Assembly (NCBI RefSeq): GCF_003628305.1
Contig: NZ_RBZM01000009.1
Location: 248,001-312,000, forward strand
DNA length: 64,000 nt
Direction of reading: 5' to 3'
Source of the DNA: Cohnella endophytica
Lineage (GTDB): Bacteria > Bacillota > Bacilli > Paenibacillales > Paenibacillaceae
A program made the position numbers and the translations under genes. The notes beneath the pieces were generated by a model that was not told the DNA's origin, did not search any database, and saw nothing but the letters and a program-made list of their open reading frames with translations. Shown piece after piece: positions 7,922 to 16,122 of the stretch; the stretch's first letter is position 1, and every line of letters begins with the position of its first letter.

Positions 7922-9643
7922 TTAACCTCTTCCTACGGTCGGTTCTATAAAAACGGCTTCTTCCTTCGAGCCCGGACGCAGGAAATCGAGATCGCAGCCT
8001 TCGTCGGCCTGAAGGACATGATCCGCATGCAGCCGCATAAATCCGCGCTTATGAACGCGAACGGGAGCCCAGTCTTTCATTCGCTCGTTCATTTCCGTCT
8101 CGTCCAACTCGACGCTGAGATGGCCTCGATCCAGATCCACTTCGATCCAATCCCCCGTGCGGATCGCCGCGAGCGGTCCGCCGAGCTGAGCTTCCGGCGA
8201 CACGTGCAAAATCGTCGTCCCGAAGCTCGTTCCGCTCATGCGGGCATCGCTGATCCTAACCATATCCCGCACTCCCTGCTTCAACAGCTTCTTGGGAATC
8301 GGCAACGCCCCCCATTCCGGCATTCCCGCGCCGATAGGGCCGCAGTTTCTGAGCACGAGCACCGACGTCTCGTCGACTTCCAGATTCTCGTCGTCTATTC
8401 GTTCATGCATCTCTTCGTAGCTATCGAATACGATCGCTTGGCCTCTATGCTTATGGTTGATGAACGAACTCGCCGCCCGTTTCAGAATCGCGCCGGAAGG
8501 CGCTAAATTTCCGGAGAACACGGCAATGCCGGCATTCGCCTTATAAGGTTCGTCGATCGTGTAAATGATATCGTCGCGGAAAGAAGCATAGTCGCGATAA
8601 GTTTCCTCGAGCGTAGTTCCCAAAGCGCTAAGACAGCTCGTATCCAGCTTCGGCAGCAATCTGCCGATGACTGCCTCCAGCCCGCCCGCTTCGAAGAAAT
8701 CGTCCATGCTGTGCTCGCCGCTCGGCTGAAGGTTAACCAGCAGCGGGATGCCCGCGGACAGTTCTTCATAACGCTTCAAGGGGATGCTTATGCCGAGTCG
8801 GCCCGCAATCGCGGTCAAGTGAATAACCGCGTTGGTAGAACCCCCGACCGCCGCTAGCAGCTTGATCGCGTTATCGAACGCGCCTTCCGTCATTAAGCGG
8901 GATGGCGTCAAACCCTCCCTGACCATGTCGACGATTCTTCTGCCCGTATCTTCCGCCGCCCATTTCCGTTTGGCATGCGTGGCGGGAATACTGGACGTAC
9001 CCGGAAGCATCATGCCCAATATTTCCGAAAGGCTCTTCATCGTAGACGAGGTTCCCATAACGGGACATCCTCCCTGCGAACAAGAGATGCATTTCTCGAG
9101 CTCCGTCAATTCCTCGTCGGTCATCAGTCCGGCATTGTATTCATCCATAAACTTCCAAAGGTCGGTACCGGCATTTACTTTTTTCCCGCGGAAAGATCCG
9201 GATGCCCGATGCCCGGCCGCCAACTGAAGCGAGGGAATATTGCTGCTTGCCGCGCCCATAAGCTGAGCGGGAGTCGTCTTGTCGCATTCGCTGAGCAAGA
9301 CGGCGCCGTCGATCGGCAAAGCCCGAATCGATTCCTCGATGTCCATCGCCATCAGATTGCGGTAGGGGAGATCCGAAGGCTTCACGAAGTCGGAGGGCGC
9401 GGTAATCGTATGCATCTCCAGCGGATAGCCGCCGGCCATCAGCACTCCGCGCTTGACGAACTCGACCAATTCCTTATGAGGCGCGTTACAGCTATTCAAG
9501 TCGCTCCACGAATTAAAGATGCCGATAATCGGCTTGCCTACGAAAGATTCCGGAACATGTCCGTTCGCCCTCATGGCCGATAGATGTTGAAATCGAGTTT
9601 CTTTGGACGGATGATTAAACCACCGTTCGCTACGCAAGGACAT
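7922..9643 (-). CDS. IlvD/EDD-family sugar-acid dehydratase ([2Fe-2S])
   Basis: A 573-residue cytoplasmic dehydratase that would convert a sugar acid (arabinonate, xylonate or similar) to its 2-keto-3-deoxy form. Three cysteines that can bind a [2Fe-2S] cluster are C52 (NSCN), C120 (SECDKTTPAQ) and C193 (SQGGCPVMGTSSTM). Their spacings of 68 and 73 residues are the same as I recall for L-arabinonate and D-xylonate dehydratases. Mg-binding and C-terminal motifs (SGTSFGTTILHVSPEA, GDWIEVDLDRGHLSVEL) are present. The DKTTPAQLMGA motif and operon context point to sugar acids rather than branched-chain amino acid synthesis. It starts at 9643, three bases from the stop of the mutarotase-like gene, so the two are translationally linked. 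Confidence 0.88.
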   Translation of the reverse strand: MSLRSERWFNHPSKETRFQHLSAMRANGHVPESFVGKPIIGIFNSWSDLNSCNAPHKELVEFVKRGVLMAGGYPLEMHTITAPSDFVKPSDLPYRNLMAMDIEESIRALPIDGAVLLSECDKTTPAQLMGAASSNIPSLQLAAGHRASGSFRGKKVNAGTDLWKFMDEYNAGLMTDEELTELEKCISCSQGGCPVMGTSSTMKSLSEILGMMLPGTSSIPATHAKRKWAAEDTGRRIVDMVREGLTPSRLMTEGAFDNAIKLLAAVGGSTNAVIHLTAIAGRLGISIPLKRYEELSAGIPLLVNLQPSGEHSMDDFFEAGGLEAVIGRLLPKLDTSCLSALGTTLEETYRDYASFRDDIIYTIDEPYKANAGIAVFSGNLAPSGAILKRAASSFINHKHRGQAIVFDSYEEMHERIDDENLEVDETSVLVLRNCGPIGAGMPEWGALPIPKKLLKQGVRDMVRISDARMSGTSFGTTILHVSPEAQLGGPLAAIRTGDWIEVDLDRGHLSVELDETEMNERMKDWAPVRVHKRGFMRLHADHVLQADEGCDLDFLRPGSKEEAVFIEPTVGRG

Positions 9644-9645
9644 GA

Positions 9646-10623
9646 TTAAACCACCTCTTCGATCGCGATTCTCGTTGTCGTCTTAACTTGCTCGCCGGGC
9701 TGGAGCACGCGGAAACCCGTAAGCTCCTCCGGAAGCCGCAAATTGGGCGCATTCGTGATCCAAGTATAAGGCTCGGGGCACAGATAGCCCTGATTAGAAT
9801 CGGCATTGTAAACTACCCAGTGCTTAAATTGCTCGTCGGCGCCGTACGCCACGCGAATTCCGGCCTTCAAATCCGTCAGTACCGCTTCGTTAGCTCCGCT
9901 TGCGGCTGTCCGGAACGCATCGTCCAGAGCATGTCCAACGAGGCTTTTTCCCTGTCGCAGCTGTTCCGAGTAAGGAATGTCCGTAAGCTCTCCCGTCGGC
10001 AGAAATCTCTCGTCCAGCACCCATTGCTTATCCGCATTCAGCGAGAAACGGCAAGACGAAGTGTCTCCGGAACCGTCGAACGGATAATTGAAAGTCGTAT
10101 GATACCCAAGACCCCAAGGAAACGCCGCGGTATCCCGACTGCTAATCGTCGCTTCGATCGTCAGCGTTGCCCGCTCCAGAACGTAACGCATAATTACGGT
10201 AAAGAAATGAGGAAATTGAGCCATAATCGCTTCGTGTTCTTCCGAATGAATGATCGTCTCTAACACGATCCGATCCCCTTCGGCTTCTGTGCGATGGAGC
10301 GTCCACGGCGCATCGAACAATACGCCATGGGTATGATTGTGCTCCGCCGGGTCATTGATGTTAAAGCGATACTTCATGCCGTTAAATTCGAATTCGCCAT
10401 CGGCGATACGATTGGGAGGAAACAAAATCGGCAGTCCGTACATGAACGGGTCCGCCTCGTACGATTCCCGGCTTGGCGGGAATCGTAGCAGTTCAAGGTT
10501 TTTGCTGAGGGATCGCAAAGACAATAAGTTGCTCCCCCACGCGGGGACGAGAACGAGCTCCAGCTCCTCGTTCCGCGCCCTTATCGCGGTTTCGCCGTAG
10601 AGGTCGAATCGCTCGATGGACAT
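9646..10623 (-). CDS. Aldose 1-epimerase (mutarotase)-like protein
   Basis: A 325-residue all-beta protein of the galactose mutarotase superfamily. Markers seen are FPPNRIADG (substrate-binding Arg), NHTHG near residue 110, GLGYHTTFNYP with the second His, and CPEPYTWITNAPNL with the likely catalytic Glu. The family interconverts sugar anomers; here it could supply the anomer used by the dehydrogenase after the GH4 enzyme frees a sugar. A longer frame opens with GTG at 10641, but AAGGAG at 10633-10638 is correctly placed only for the ATG at 10623. The preceding GH4 gene stops at 10638, so the ribosome-binding site overlaps that stop. Some relatives are annotated only as hexose-binding without proven activity. 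Confidence 0.8.
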   Translation of the reverse strand: MSIERFDLYGETAIRARNEELELVLVPAWGSNLLSLRSLSKNLELLRFPPSRESYEADPFMYGLPILFPPNRIADGEFEFNGMKYRFNINDPAEHNHTHGVLFDAPWTLHRTEAEGDRIVLETIIHSEEHEAIMAQFPHFFTVIMRYVLERATLTIEATISSRDTAAFPWGLGYHTTFNYPFDGSGDTSSCRFSLNADKQWVLDERFLPTGELTDIPYSEQLRQGKSLVGHALDDAFRTAASGANEAVLTDLKAGIRVAYGADEQFKHWVVYNADSNQGYLCPEPYTWITNAPNLRLPEELTGFRVLQPGEQVKTTTRIAIEEVV

Positions 10624-10637
10624 AGGTCCCGGCTCCT

Positions 10638-11984
10638 TCACTTAAAATGCCGTTTCATGGCCGCAAGGCTAGGCATTTCGAGAATCTCGTCCAGCAGCGC
10701 GCGCGCTTGTTGTTCGGAACGAGTCCAAGGATCCATTAGAATCAATTGGACGAGGTCGTCGAAGCTTCCGCTATCGTAGGCTTGCAGCTCCATCTCGACC
10801 GGCGCGACGCGATCGCGCAGCGCGAATTGAATGAGCGGCTTAGGCAGGCCCTTGGTTTTGATCCCTTGAACGCCGATTCCGCTGACGTAACAAGGAATTT
10901 CGACCTGGAAATCCTGCGGAATGCCCGGCACGTAATTGCTATCGTTAAGGATGTTAAGGATCATCACCCTAGGAACATCGCATGCGATCGCTTCGATAAA
11001 CGGGATCATCGGTTCCGTCGAATGAACCGGCGGGAAGCTATCCATTACGGCTTCGTCCGTATTCTCGGACACTTTGCGGATTCTCTCTACGCCCGCGGCT
11101 CCTCCCGCGAAGTAAAGGTCCCTCCACCAAGCCTGGGGATCTTCCTTATAGAAACGCTCCGTCTCGTCATCGGCGTGATGCCAGGCCGGCCAAGCGCCGC
11201 CTCCCGGATTTCCCGTATCGCCGATCGGAAATACGCCGAACTTCTTGTACAGATCGATCGCTTTCGGCCCCAACCAATCGCAAGTCCCGCATTTCTCGAT
11301 ATAAGCCGCCGATTCCTCTTCTATCCAGCGATCCAGAATGGGAAATGCGTCTTCGCCTTTGTAGCGGAACTCCGTCAGCCAGATGAAATGGTTTACGCCC
11401 GGAATTTCGTACGTAATATGTGCCGGGTCGAGTCCGATAACCTCGGCGACGGCTTTCACTCCGTTGGAGCCATGACAGAAGCCTGCCAGCTTGGCCTGAG
11501 GATACTTGCGCTGCAAGTAGGTCACGCCGGCCATAACCGGGTTGGACACGAGCATGTACCAAGCGTTCGGACAGATTTCCAATATGTCCTGCATAACCGA
11601 TTCCATCAACTGCAACTGATCGAAATTAATCCAGAATCCTTCGTCATGCATGACGTGAAGGCTCCCGCCAAAACGATAGCCGTGTTTCTGAGCGATATCC
11701 CAGCCGTCTTTCAGACGTTGATGTCCTCCGATCAGCGCGGCGAGCAAGACGAAGTCCGCTCCTTGAAGAGATTCTCTCCGATCCGTCGTTTTCTCCAAAG
11801 TCAGTCGAATATTCGCCTCTTTGGCATAACGCTCGCAGAGCGAATAAGCGCTGTTCAGACGCTGCTCGTCGATGTCCATGAAGCTGATTACGCTGCCTTC
11901 AAGGGAAGGCGTAAGGCAAATATCTTTAATAAGGCTTAAAGAAAACATAGCCGAGCCGGCTCCGATAATACTGATTTTAGGCAT
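10638..11984 (-). CDS. GH4-family NAD/Mn-dependent glycosidase, CHGS type (alpha-uronidase-like)
   Basis: A 448-residue intracellular GH4 enzyme. The Rossmann start KISIIGAGSAMFS binds NAD; LVSNPV, the metal-ligand motif FCHGS and VNHFIW follow. In GH4 the residues after Cys-His separate activities: CHSV alpha-galactosidases, CHEx phospho-alpha-glucosidases, CHGx alpha-glucuronidases and alpha-galacturonidases (family knowledge from memory). CHGS therefore suggests a uronic acid glycoside substrate, such as glucuronoxylan or pectin fragments. These enzymes work by oxidation at C3 and elimination, needing NAD and a divalent metal. The longest frame starts at 12044 inside the next gene, but ACGGAGGT at 11993-12000 fits the ATG at 11984. 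The substrate is inferred. Confidence 0.85.
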   Translation of the reverse strand: MPKISIIGAGSAMFSLSLIKDICLTPSLEGSVISFMDIDEQRLNSAYSLCERYAKEANIRLTLEKTTDRRESLQGADFVLLAALIGGHQRLKDGWDIAQKHGYRFGGSLHVMHDEGFWINFDQLQLMESVMQDILEICPNAWYMLVSNPVMAGVTYLQRKYPQAKLAGFCHGSNGVKAVAEVIGLDPAHITYEIPGVNHFIWLTEFRYKGEDAFPILDRWIEEESAAYIEKCGTCDWLGPKAIDLYKKFGVFPIGDTGNPGGGAWPAWHHADDETERFYKEDPQAWWRDLYFAGGAAGVERIRKVSENTDEAVMDSFPPVHSTEPMIPFIEAIACDVPRVMILNILNDSNYVPGIPQDFQVEIPCYVSGIGVQGIKTKGLPKPLIQFALRDRVAPVEMELQAYDSGSFDDLVQLILMDPWTRSEQQARALLDEILEMPSLAAMKRHFK

Positions 11985-12021
11985 GGGTATATACCTCCGT
12001 AGGTTATAATTTTTAGGATCG

Positions 12022-12801
12022 TTAAATCGCAGCCGAAGCCGCACCGTCGATGCTCAGATTCGAGCCGTTAACGACGACGGATTCATCCGAAGCAAGGAAC
12101 AACACCGCATACGCAACCTCGCGCGTCGTAGCCATTCTTCCGAGCGGCTGCTGTTGCTTGATGATGGGATACAATTTATCCATGCCTCCCATGCTTTCGG
12201 CGAGCCGGACGTTCATATCCGTCTCGACCCAGCCGGGAGCTATGGAATTGCAGCGAATGCCTTTCTCGGCATACGAGACGGCAATTTCCTTCGTTAAGCC
12301 GATAATGCCCGCTTTAGACGCGGAGTAGGCCGTATAACCCGGCTCAGTCAGCGAAGCCATTACGGAAGACGTATTGATGATGGATCCGCCGTTTCTCTTG
12401 AGCATCTCGGGAATCGCCTTCTTGCACATCAAGAACATGGACTTCAAGTTGACCTGCAACACTTCGTCCCACGTTTCTTCCGGGTAATCCAGAATGTCTC
12501 CGACGGGCATGATTCCCGCATTGTTAAATACGATATCGAGTCCGCCATAGACATCGACCGCGCGGGCTACCGCAGCTTCCGCGGTCTTCATCAGACCGAC
12601 GTTGCCGCACACGATTTCGCAGCTTCCGCCCGTTTGGCGAATTTCCGCGGCGGTTTCGTTCAGTTTTTCCTCGCTAATATCGACCAGCACTAGGCTGGCG
12701 CCCTCCTCGGCGAAGAGCAAAGCCGTTCCCTTGCCTATTCCCGACGCCGCTCCCGTGACGATAGCTACCTTGGAGAACAGACGACCTTGTTTCGTACTCA
12801 T
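12022..12801 (-). CDS. Short-chain dehydrogenase/reductase, probable sugar dehydrogenase
   Basis: A classical SDR of about 259 residues. Markers are TGAASGIG (cofactor), NNAGIMPVG, the catalytic Ser in INTSSVM, YSASK with Tyr and Lys, and APGWVETDM. An acidic residue after strand 2 (VLVDISEEK) favours NAD over NADP. In front of a sugar-acid dehydratase and aldehyde dehydrogenase it would oxidise an aldose or uronate to a lactone as step one of an oxidative route; no lactonase gene is visible, so hydrolysis may be spontaneous. An ATG at 12807 is also possible, but the one at 12801 is better spaced from AAAGGA. It is the first enzyme gene after the permeases in the same operon. Confidence 0.85.
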   Translation of the reverse strand: MSTKQGRLFSKVAIVTGAASGIGKGTALLFAEEGASLVLVDISEEKLNETAAEIRQTGGSCEIVCGNVGLMKTAEAAVARAVDVYGGLDIVFNNAGIMPVGDILDYPEETWDEVLQVNLKSMFLMCKKAIPEMLKRNGGSIINTSSVMASLTEPGYTAYSASKAGIIGLTKEIAVSYAEKGIRCNSIAPGWVETDMNVRLAESMGGMDKLYPIIKQQQPLGRMATTREVAYAVLFLASDESVVVNGSNLSIDGAASAAI

Positions 12802-12833
12802 GCGCATGACATCCTTTCTCTTCCTCGTTCGGT

Positions 12834-13664
12834 TTATTTGACGGCTCCGACAACCAAGCCTTTGCGAATATAACCTTGGAAAATAATATAAATGGCAATC
12901 GGCGGCAACGAGGCCAGCAGCAGCCCGGACAGCAGCAACGGATAGTCCGAACTGAACCTGTTCAATACGGTCGCTACGGCAACGGTTACCGTCTTCAAAT
13001 TATCGGATTGCAAGTAAATGAGCGGGGTCAGCAAGTCGTTCCACCAGTTCGTCGCGTTGAATATCGATACGGTGACCACGCCGGGCAAGCTCATCGGCAG
13101 AATAATCTTCGTCATCGCCTGATAATATTTCGCGCCGTCCATCTTGATGGCTTCCAGCACTTCGTCCGGCATTCCCCTCATCAACGAAGTGAGCAAGAAC
13201 ACGGTGCTCGGAACGGCGGAGACGGCCCAGATGACGACGACCGAAACGATGTGGTCGGTCCACCCGATTTTGGACATCAGCAAGTAGTTCGGAATAATAA
13301 ACGTAACGCCCGGAATCGTCATCGTGGCGATCATAACGACGTAAAACTCGTTTCTGAACCTGTATTTCAGCTTGGCGAAAGAGTAGGCCGCGGGAATGGA
13401 AATAAGGAGGCACGCAACCATGCTCAAGCCTACGTACAGAATCGTATTGCCGAATAAGCGAACCAGGGAAAACCGATAGATCAAAGCCTGGAAATTATCG
13501 AAGTACCAGGTTTGGGGAGGCGCCATCGGGTGCTTGATATACTCGAGCGTAGGCTTCATGCTGCTGAAAGCCATGTAGATCAGCGGATACAAAGCCAGGA
13601 TGGCGATGATGGCTAGAGCGATAAATATGATGAACCTGATCGATCTGATAGAGGCGGTTTTCAT
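12834..13664 (-). CDS. ABC sugar importer permease, MalG type
   Basis: A 276-residue inner-membrane permease with six predicted membrane helices, the first at about residues 9-31. The cytoplasmic EAA loop, which docks the ATPase, reads EAIKMDGAKYYQAMTKIILPMSLPGVV. The C-terminal VGAVK is typical of MalG-like subunits. AGGAGG precedes the ATG. It partners the MalF-type permease just upstream (nine-base gap) and the binding protein at 14609-15940. With the catabolic genes following at once, the imported sugar is probably the substrate of the GH4 and oxidative enzymes. Confidence 0.9.
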   Translation of the reverse strand: MKTASIRSIRFIIFIALAIIAILALYPLIYMAFSSMKPTLEYIKHPMAPPQTWYFDNFQALIYRFSLVRLFGNTILYVGLSMVACLLISIPAAYSFAKLKYRFRNEFYVVMIATMTIPGVTFIIPNYLLMSKIGWTDHIVSVVVIWAVSAVPSTVFLLTSLMRGMPDEVLEAIKMDGAKYYQAMTKIILPMSLPGVVTVSIFNATNWWNDLLTPLIYLQSDNLKTVTVAVATVLNRFSSDYPLLLSGLLLASLPPIAIYIIFQGYIRKGLVVGAVK

Positions 13665-13673
13665 GATGTCCTC

Positions 13674-14540
13674 CTATTGCTCCAAGCGCTTGGATATTTT
13701 TAACTGAATCCAGGTAATGAACATGACGATGAAGAACAGGAATACCGAAAGCGCGCTCGCATAGCCCATATTGCCGCTTTTGAAGGCTTGAATATAGATC
13801 ATGTAATCGATCGGGGTCGTCTCGTAACCCGGACCTCCGCCCGTAATCGAATACACGAGTCCGAACAATCCGACGAAAACGTAAATGACGTTAACGATCG
13901 TGAAATAAAAGATGGCCGGATAGAGGGACGGGATGACGATATAGAACAAACGCTGTCGCCAACTGGTACCGTCTATTTTCGCGGCATCGAACAATTCGTT
14001 AGAAATAGAAGAAAGCCCCGATAGAAAAATGAGCGTGCCTTGACCGAGCGTTTGCCAATAGAAGCAAAGGATCAAGATCATGAATTCGGTCGGGACCGTA
14101 TTCAGCCAATCCACCGTAAAGTGACCGAGTCCGACTTTTTCCAGAAGGGTATTCACGACACCTCTGTTGGTAAACATGGATTTAGCCAGAAAACCGATGA
14201 CTACCGAAGAGAGAATGGCCGGCAAATAATAAACGGAACGGAAAAAGCGCCAGCCCTTAACCTCTTCATGCAGCAGCACCGAAACCGTTAACGAGATTAA
14301 CAGAATGCCCGGAACGGAAATCAGAAAGATAAGATTGTTCCGCAGCATAAGCGGCAAATCGCCATTGCTTAAGATGTTCCTGAAGTTATCCCAACCTACG
14401 AATACGGAAGTGACCCCGTCCCACTTCGTGAAGCTGTGAAAGAAAGTATTAAACATGGGATAACCCACGAATATCGCCAATAACACAAAAGCCGGCAGCA
14501 AGGAGAGCAACCCTACCCAACGTTCTTGCTTCAGACTCAT
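13674..14540 (-). CDS. ABC sugar importer permease, MalF type
   Basis: A 288-residue permease with six predicted membrane helices, the first at about residues 11-33. The EAA loop reads DAAKIDGTSWRQRLFYIVIPSLYPAIF. The motif ITGGGPGYETTPIDYMIY near the C-terminus is a common MalF-family feature. GGAGGGAAG precedes the ATG. The gene follows the binding-protein gene 14609-15940 after a 68-bp gap that holds a stem-loop, so it may be made at a lower level than the binding protein. Confidence 0.9.
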   Translation of the reverse strand: MSLKQERWVGLLSLLPAFVLLAIFVGYPMFNTFFHSFTKWDGVTSVFVGWDNFRNILSNGDLPLMLRNNLIFLISVPGILLISLTVSVLLHEEVKGWRFFRSVYYLPAILSSVVIGFLAKSMFTNRGVVNTLLEKVGLGHFTVDWLNTVPTEFMILILCFYWQTLGQGTLIFLSGLSSISNELFDAAKIDGTSWRQRLFYIVIPSLYPAIFYFTIVNVIYVFVGLFGLVYSITGGGPGYETTPIDYMIYIQAFKSGNMGYASALSVFLFFIVMFITWIQLKISKRLEQ

Positions 14541-14564
14541 TCCGATCTTCCCTCCTTGCCTTTT

Positions 14565-14593
14565 GTAAAAGCGACCTCCCTTAGAGGGAGGTC
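14565..14593 (-). terminator. Intercistronic stem-loop after binding-protein gene 1
   Basis: A 9-bp stem (GACCTCCCT with AGGGAGGTC, loop of three) lies 16 bp after the binding-protein stop, followed on the minus strand by CGCTTTTA. The T tract is short, so it may act as a partial terminator or RNA-stabilising element between the binding-protein and permease genes. The same hairpin follows the duplicated binding-protein gene at 22805-22825. Confidence 0.65.
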
Positions 14594-14608
14594 ATTTACC
14601 TGAAATCT

Positions 14609-15940
14609 TTATTTACTTTTGCTTTTCAAAAGCTCGTCGCGTTTCTGATCTATTTTCTTCATGAATTCTTCCGCCGTCATTTTCCCGCGGGAAACAAGGG
14701 ATTGCAGCGACATCATCTCGCTTGTCAGCTCCGCCGGGTAAACGTTGTCCGGCCAGAAAATCGTGCTCGGCTCGTTCGCCAAATCCTGCATCGTTTTCAC
14801 TAACGGATCGGATACGTATTCGTTCACGTCGACGTCGTTCACGACGGTAATCCGCGCTTCGCCCGATTTGATTTTGTTGATTTGTTCTTCCTTGCTCATC
14901 AGGAACTTGATGAAATCGGCCGTTTCCTTGGCGTGCTCCGAGTAATTCGTCACGACGAACGCCGCGCCGACTCCGCCTGGACCGCCGTCATGGACTTTGA
15001 CGTCTTCGCTGAAGTCCGGAATTTTCATGAAGCCCATGTTATCGCCCATCGCTTCGCTGAAGTTCGTAATATCCGAATTCGCCCCGACGGTCATGCCCAG
15101 CTGACCTTGAATAAACAATTGCCGAACGGAATCGTCCGCGATGACCAAATCTTTCGCGAACAGCTCGTGCCAACCTTTCATTATGTTGACCAGCTTAGGA
15201 TCGGAGAAGTTCGACGTGCCTTTGACCAGGCTGTCCAGTCCAGGGGTGTCCACCGTCTGGGCGATCCAGTAATCCGGCACATGAAGGAAGCTGTCTTTAA
15301 ATAAACCGAGCGGGGTAACGTTTTTCGATTTGATTTTTTCCAGCATGGCTACGAACTCTTGGAAGTTTTTCGGACGTTGCGCGATCGGATCTACGCCCGC
15401 GTCGGCGAAGATTTTTTTGTTATACGCCAGCAGGAACGTGCCATCCGTTCCGAACGGAACGCCATAGGCTTTGCCGTCCACCGTGAAATCTTCCGTCGTT
15501 GCGCTCCAGCCGACGATACGGGATCTTTCTTCGCTCGTGAAGTACGGATCCATCGGCTCCAGAAACTGCTTAAAGCGGAGCATGTACGACCCGGACCAGA
15601 GTACGGTCATGTCGGGACCGTTCTTGGCAATGCTGGCCGTTTGGAATTTGGCGAACAGCTCGTCTCCCGAAGGAACGTCCTGTACGTCGATCTTGATGTT
15701 CGGATGCGCCGCTTCATAACGAGCAACCGCTTGGGAAATATAGAAGTCTTCTTTTTTCTTGGATTTGTTATTTTCGTCGATCGTTGCGTATCCGGAGTTC
15801 CAAAACACGATTTTGATTTTCTTGTCCGCGTCCCCACCTGTAGAAGCGCTTTCATTCGTGCCCTTCGAGCAGGCGCCGAGCATCAGCGACAGCACTATAA
15901 TTAACGAAATACTGATTACGGACCCTCTTTTAAATCTCAT
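14609..15940 (-). CDS. Sugar-binding lipoprotein of ABC importer (family 1), copy 1
   Basis: A 443-residue extracellular binding protein. The signal peptide ends in a lipobox (LMLGACSKG), so it is lipid-anchored at the membrane. The mature protein has the family 1 solute-binding pattern: KIKIVFWNSG at the start, DMTVLWSGSYM, a hinge region, and a C-terminal helical section. It delivers sugar to the permeases 13674-14540 and 12834-13664. A near-identical gene lies at 22840-24165; by eye I count about six substitutions, and this copy is two residues longer at the C-terminus. The 182-bp region before the gene probably holds its own promoter. Confidence 0.92.
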   Translation of the reverse strand: MRFKRGSVISISLIIVLSLMLGACSKGTNESASTGGDADKKIKIVFWNSGYATIDENNKSKKKEDFYISQAVARYEAAHPNIKIDVQDVPSGDELFAKFQTASIAKNGPDMTVLWSGSYMLRFKQFLEPMDPYFTSEERSRIVGWSATTEDFTVDGKAYGVPFGTDGTFLLAYNKKIFADAGVDPIAQRPKNFQEFVAMLEKIKSKNVTPLGLFKDSFLHVPDYWIAQTVDTPGLDSLVKGTSNFSDPKLVNIMKGWHELFAKDLVIADDSVRQLFIQGQLGMTVGANSDITNFSEAMGDNMGFMKIPDFSEDVKVHDGGPGGVGAAFVVTNYSEHAKETADFIKFLMSKEEQINKIKSGEARITVVNDVDVNEYVSDPLVKTMQDLANEPSTIFWPDNVYPAELTSEMMSLQSLVSRGKMTAEEFMKKIDQKRDELLKSKSK

Positions 15941-16122
15941 GGAAAGCTTCCCTCTTTCGTTAGTTGATGTCTTGAATCCAAGTATAGAAGCTTTCCGAAA
16001 GCAGATGAATGTCCTAAGCCAACCATTTCATTTATCACTTTATAGCCGGCTAGGCATGGATTTATCATTTTTTAAAGCGGCATTGACATCTTTTAAACCG
16101 TTTTCATCCGAGGAATAACGGT

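Larger units (their letters stand above)
14548..16014 (-). repeat. Copy 1 of duplicated binding-protein segment
   Basis: About 1.47 kb that recurs at 22778-24239 with very few differences. It covers the whole binding-protein gene, the downstream hairpin, the region of the downstream permease ribosome-binding site (GGCAAGGAGGGAAG here, GGCAAGGAAGGAAG in copy 2) and about 75 bp upstream of the start codon. Beyond 16014 only patchy similarity remains. Boundaries were set by eye. Confidence 0.85.

Noticed and set aside
10746..11939. 397-codon plus-strand frame opposite the GH4 gene
   Set aside because: The minus-strand frame encodes all GH4 motifs; the plus-strand product has no recognisable motif and no ribosome-binding site.
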